NCBI GenBank assembly: GCA_943913905.1
Contig: CALTZZ010000023.1
Span: 1-22,827 of the forward strand
DNA from: an uncultured Dermabacteraceae bacterium
Lineage (GTDB): Bacteria; Actinomycetota; Actinomycetes; Actinomycetales; Dermabacteraceae
Length of the DNA: 22,827 nucleotides
Direction of reading: 5' to 3'
The notes beneath the pieces were generated by a model, which was not told the DNA's origin, ran no database searches, and saw only the letters and a program-made list of their open reading frames with translations. The position numbers and the translations under genes were made by a program. How positions within the stretch are numbered: the first letter of the stretch is position 1; each line of letters begins with the position of its first letter. Positions 21,467 through 22,827 of this stretch are shown in pieces.

Positions 21467-22041
21467 GTCCGTCCGCCCCGCAGCCGTCAACGTCAACGTT
21501 CCTGCCGGAAATCGAGAACGCACACGCCGCGCCCCACGTACGCGAGCGTTTCGCTGCGCTCGCCCGCAGCAACGCGCAATCCCACCTGCGCGATTCTGGC
21601 CCGGTCCACTTCACGGCGTCGGCCATTGTGATCGATCAAGACGGGACGCACCTCGCCCTGCACTTCCACCGCAAGGTGAGGGCGTGGCTCCAGTTCGGTG
21701 GTCACATCGAGCCAGGAGAATCCAGCTTCCTCGAAGCAGCATTGCGTGAGACGCGCGAGGAGTCGGGGCTTCACGAGTTCGAGGTCGTGGGCCAGGCACC
21801 CCTTCGCCTCCATGCGCACGAACTCAATTCCAACTTCGCCGCGTGCTCCGAGCACTGGGACGTTCAATACCTGCTCCGTGTGCCGTTCACAGCGCATGAT
21901 GCTCGCGACGGACTGCGAGTGAGCGACGAAAGCGACGACCTCTCCTGGTTCCCGGTTGACTCACTCCCCGAGGAGCTTGTGGATGACCTTTACGAGGTCA
22001 TCGAGGGGCCGGTCCGGGCAGCGGCGCACAGGTCTCTTTAA
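21463..22041 (+). CDS. Nudix hydrolase
   Basis: A 192-residue pyrophosphohydrolase acting on a nucleoside diphosphate-X compound. The Nudix box runs from G79 to L103: GGHIEPGE, then EAALRE, TREESGL. Counting from Glu86 to Arg95-Glu96 there are eight residues where the textbook box has seven; the pattern GGHxEPG(D/E)xSxxxAALRE with this spacing is one I associate with a Nudix subgroup, so it need not harm activity. The GTG start overlaps the previous stop (GTGA), showing translational coupling to the DUF2342 gene. It converges on the YgjP-type gene with 13 bases between stop codons. The substrate is not predictable. Confidence 0.92.
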   Translation: MSPSAPQPSTSTFLPEIENAHAAPHVRERFAALARSNAQSHLRDSGPVHFTASAIVIDQDGTHLALHFHRKVRAWLQFGGHIEPGESSFLEAALRETREESGLHEFEVVGQAPLRLHAHELNSNFAACSEHWDVQYLLRVPFTAHDARDGLRVSDESDDLSWFPVDSLPEELVDDLYEVIEGPVRAAAHRSL

Positions 22042-22061
22042 CGGGCCAATCTCTCTAACGG
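22033..22061. repeat. 12-bp tandem duplication across two convergent stop codons
   Basis: TCTCTTTAACGG (22033-22044) and TCTCTCTAACGG (22050-22061) match at 11 of 12 positions with a 17-base period. The first contains the Nudix stop (TAA, 22039-22041); the second contains the YgjP-type stop (TAG on the minus strand, 22057-22055). Confidence 0.65.
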
Positions 22062-22612
22062 TCCAACCCTCGGTTTTTGGCATGGGTCACGCCCTCGAGG
22101 AAGGCTCGCGCCTCCGCGAGTCGCTCGAACTGTGCCTCGATCGCGCGGAATTCCGGCCCGTGGTTCGGGTGCACCAAGTGTGCCAGTTCGTGGACGAGCA
22201 CCGAATCGATCACGTACTGCGGCATCTCACGGAGCTCGTGCGACAGCCGAATGCTCCGGTCTGCAGACGTGCATGACCCCCATCGTGAATTCTGATTGGT
22301 CACCCAGCGCACGGAGGCCGGAGCGATCCCGTCCGGGAGGTAACGGGCAGCCAACTGGTGCGCGCGCTGCTCCAGGTCGGCGTCGCTCGCGGGCCCAATT
22401 CCGCGACGAACTGCATATTTTGCATACATTTTACGAACCCACTCCTCCTCGCTTCGCTGGGAAAGTGTGGAGGGAACAAGGAGCTCGAAAACGCCGTGCG
22501 TGCGGCGCGCCGTGATCGTTGACTTGCGTCTTCGTGAGCGCGTGATCCGGATCGGTTCGTCGATGCCGGCGAAGCGGCGTTCAACGCTCGTGCGGGTAGG
22601 GCGAGGTGGCAT
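22055..22612 (-). CDS. YgjP-type metallopeptidase (DUF45, M48-related)
   Basis: A 185-residue small zinc metalloprotein. The family signature is complete: NSRWGSC (residues about 108-114), then LSHELREMPQYVIDSVLVHELAHLVHPNHGPEF, with H141-E142 and H145 as the HExxH site and His151 in NHGPEF. The N-terminal part is basic and Arg-rich, and no signal peptide is seen. The ATG at 22612 follows TAGACT and six bases, a leaderless arrangement. Family members are often found near DNA repair or restriction genes and their substrate is unknown; in the window it only neighbours the Nudix gene, on the opposite strand. Confidence 0.92.
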   Translation of the reverse strand: MPPRPTRTSVERRFAGIDEPIRITRSRRRKSTITARRTHGVFELLVPSTLSQRSEEEWVRKMYAKYAVRRGIGPASDADLEQRAHQLAARYLPDGIAPASVRWVTNQNSRWGSCTSADRSIRLSHELREMPQYVIDSVLVHELAHLVHPNHGPEFRAIEAQFERLAEARAFLEGVTHAKNRGLDR

Positions 22613-22618
22613 TCCTCA

Positions 22619-22624
22619 AGTCTA
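22619..22624 (-). promoter_or_regulatory. -10 box, leaderless start of the YgjP-type gene
   Basis: On the minus strand TAGACT is followed by TGAGGA and the ATG at 22612. The same hexamer appears as the candidate -10 box of ettA. Confidence 0.5.
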
Positions 22625-22827
22625 GAGAGCAGGCTGCCAGGACCTCTTCGTTGAAAGTTCATGGTGTGTGGAAAACGGCCCATCTCACGTTCCCACAGCG
22701 CGACACTCCCGTGGATCACAGCCCTAGCCACTTTCATCGTAAAATTCTTTATCCCCAATTTGGACGGGTAAACACCCAGGTCAATAGGGTTCTTATGAAC
22801 CTATCGGCGTGTCCCGCACACAGTTTC
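22625..22827. other. Non-coding right edge with possible promoter for an outside gene
   Basis: No supported gene. An A/T-richer stretch at 22735-22765 includes TAAAAT (22740-22745). Near the end an imperfect dyad ATAGGGTTC-TTAT-GAACCTAT (one bulged base) covers an ATG at 22795 that stays open to the window edge. Whether a gene starts there cannot be judged from 33 bases. Confidence 0.3.

Noticed and set aside
1..22827. CRISPR array, transposon, prophage, tRNA or rRNA
   Set aside because: No regularly spaced identical repeats of suitable length, no transposase or integrase motif, and no cloverleaf or rRNA signature noticed; the repeats found are short and degenerate.

Overview
The window looks like chromosomal core sequence from a high-GC Gram-positive bacterium (Actinomycetota, probably a Micrococcales or Actinomycetales relative). 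Reasons: GC-rich codon use throughout; an actinobacterial-type alpha-glucan phosphorylase; the divergent PDZ/Lon-like protein and DUF2342 zincin pair that I also know from mycobacteria (Rv3194c/Rv3195); an EttA-type ABC-F protein; and many genes whose only visible start signal is a TANNNT -10 box six or seven bases before the start codon, the leaderless architecture common in this phylum. I see no rRNA, tRNA, CRISPR array, transposase, integrase or prophage gene, so this is mostly housekeeping sequence. Species cannot be fixed from the window.

Layout. 1-2214: 3' part of aminopeptidase N (pepN), then a terminator and a degenerate 14-bp tandem repeat in front of an MscS-type channel (2476-3408). 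3416-5092: a hot-dog thioesterase, an ABM-fold monooxygenase and a RimJ/RimL-type acetyltransferase. 5111-7635: gluconokinase (minus), divergent from a two-gene operon of acyl-CoA thioesterase II (tesB) and an SMP-30/gluconolactonase-like protein; a bidirectional terminator follows. 7791-13506 (minus): alpha-glucan phosphorylase glgP, then a CUT1 sugar ABC importer (two permeases and a lipoprotein binding protein, no ATPase). 13795-15711 (minus): an overlapping three-gene operon of YtrA-type GntR regulator, ABC ATPase and ABC permease with a near-perfect operator dyad in its promoter. 15976-17658 (minus): ettA, with an unusually long structured 3' region before its terminator. 17788-19693 (minus): PDZ/Lon-like membrane protease and a HAD hydrolase. 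19814-22041 (plus): DUF2342 zincin-like protein overlapping a Nudix hydrolase. 22055-22612 (minus): YgjP-type metallopeptidase. The last 203 bases hold no gene I can support.

How the parts work together. glgP plus the sugar importer suggest uptake and phosphorolysis of alpha-glucans; two CGCAA-N4-TTGC dyads upstream of glgP resemble operators of LacI-family maltose regulators. Gluconolactonase-like protein plus gluconokinase could convert a sugar lactone to 6-phosphogluconate. The YtrA-type operon is probably a self-repressed, stress-induced exporter.

I did not find a clearly new multigene system. The most interesting signals lie between genes: a 13-bp perfect inverted repeat over the promoter and start codon of the thioesterase gene; degenerate tandem repeats before two genes; short tandem duplications that straddle stop codons at several junctions; and a possible structured RNA downstream of ettA. 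All sites and starts are read by eye; none has been tested by search or folding software.
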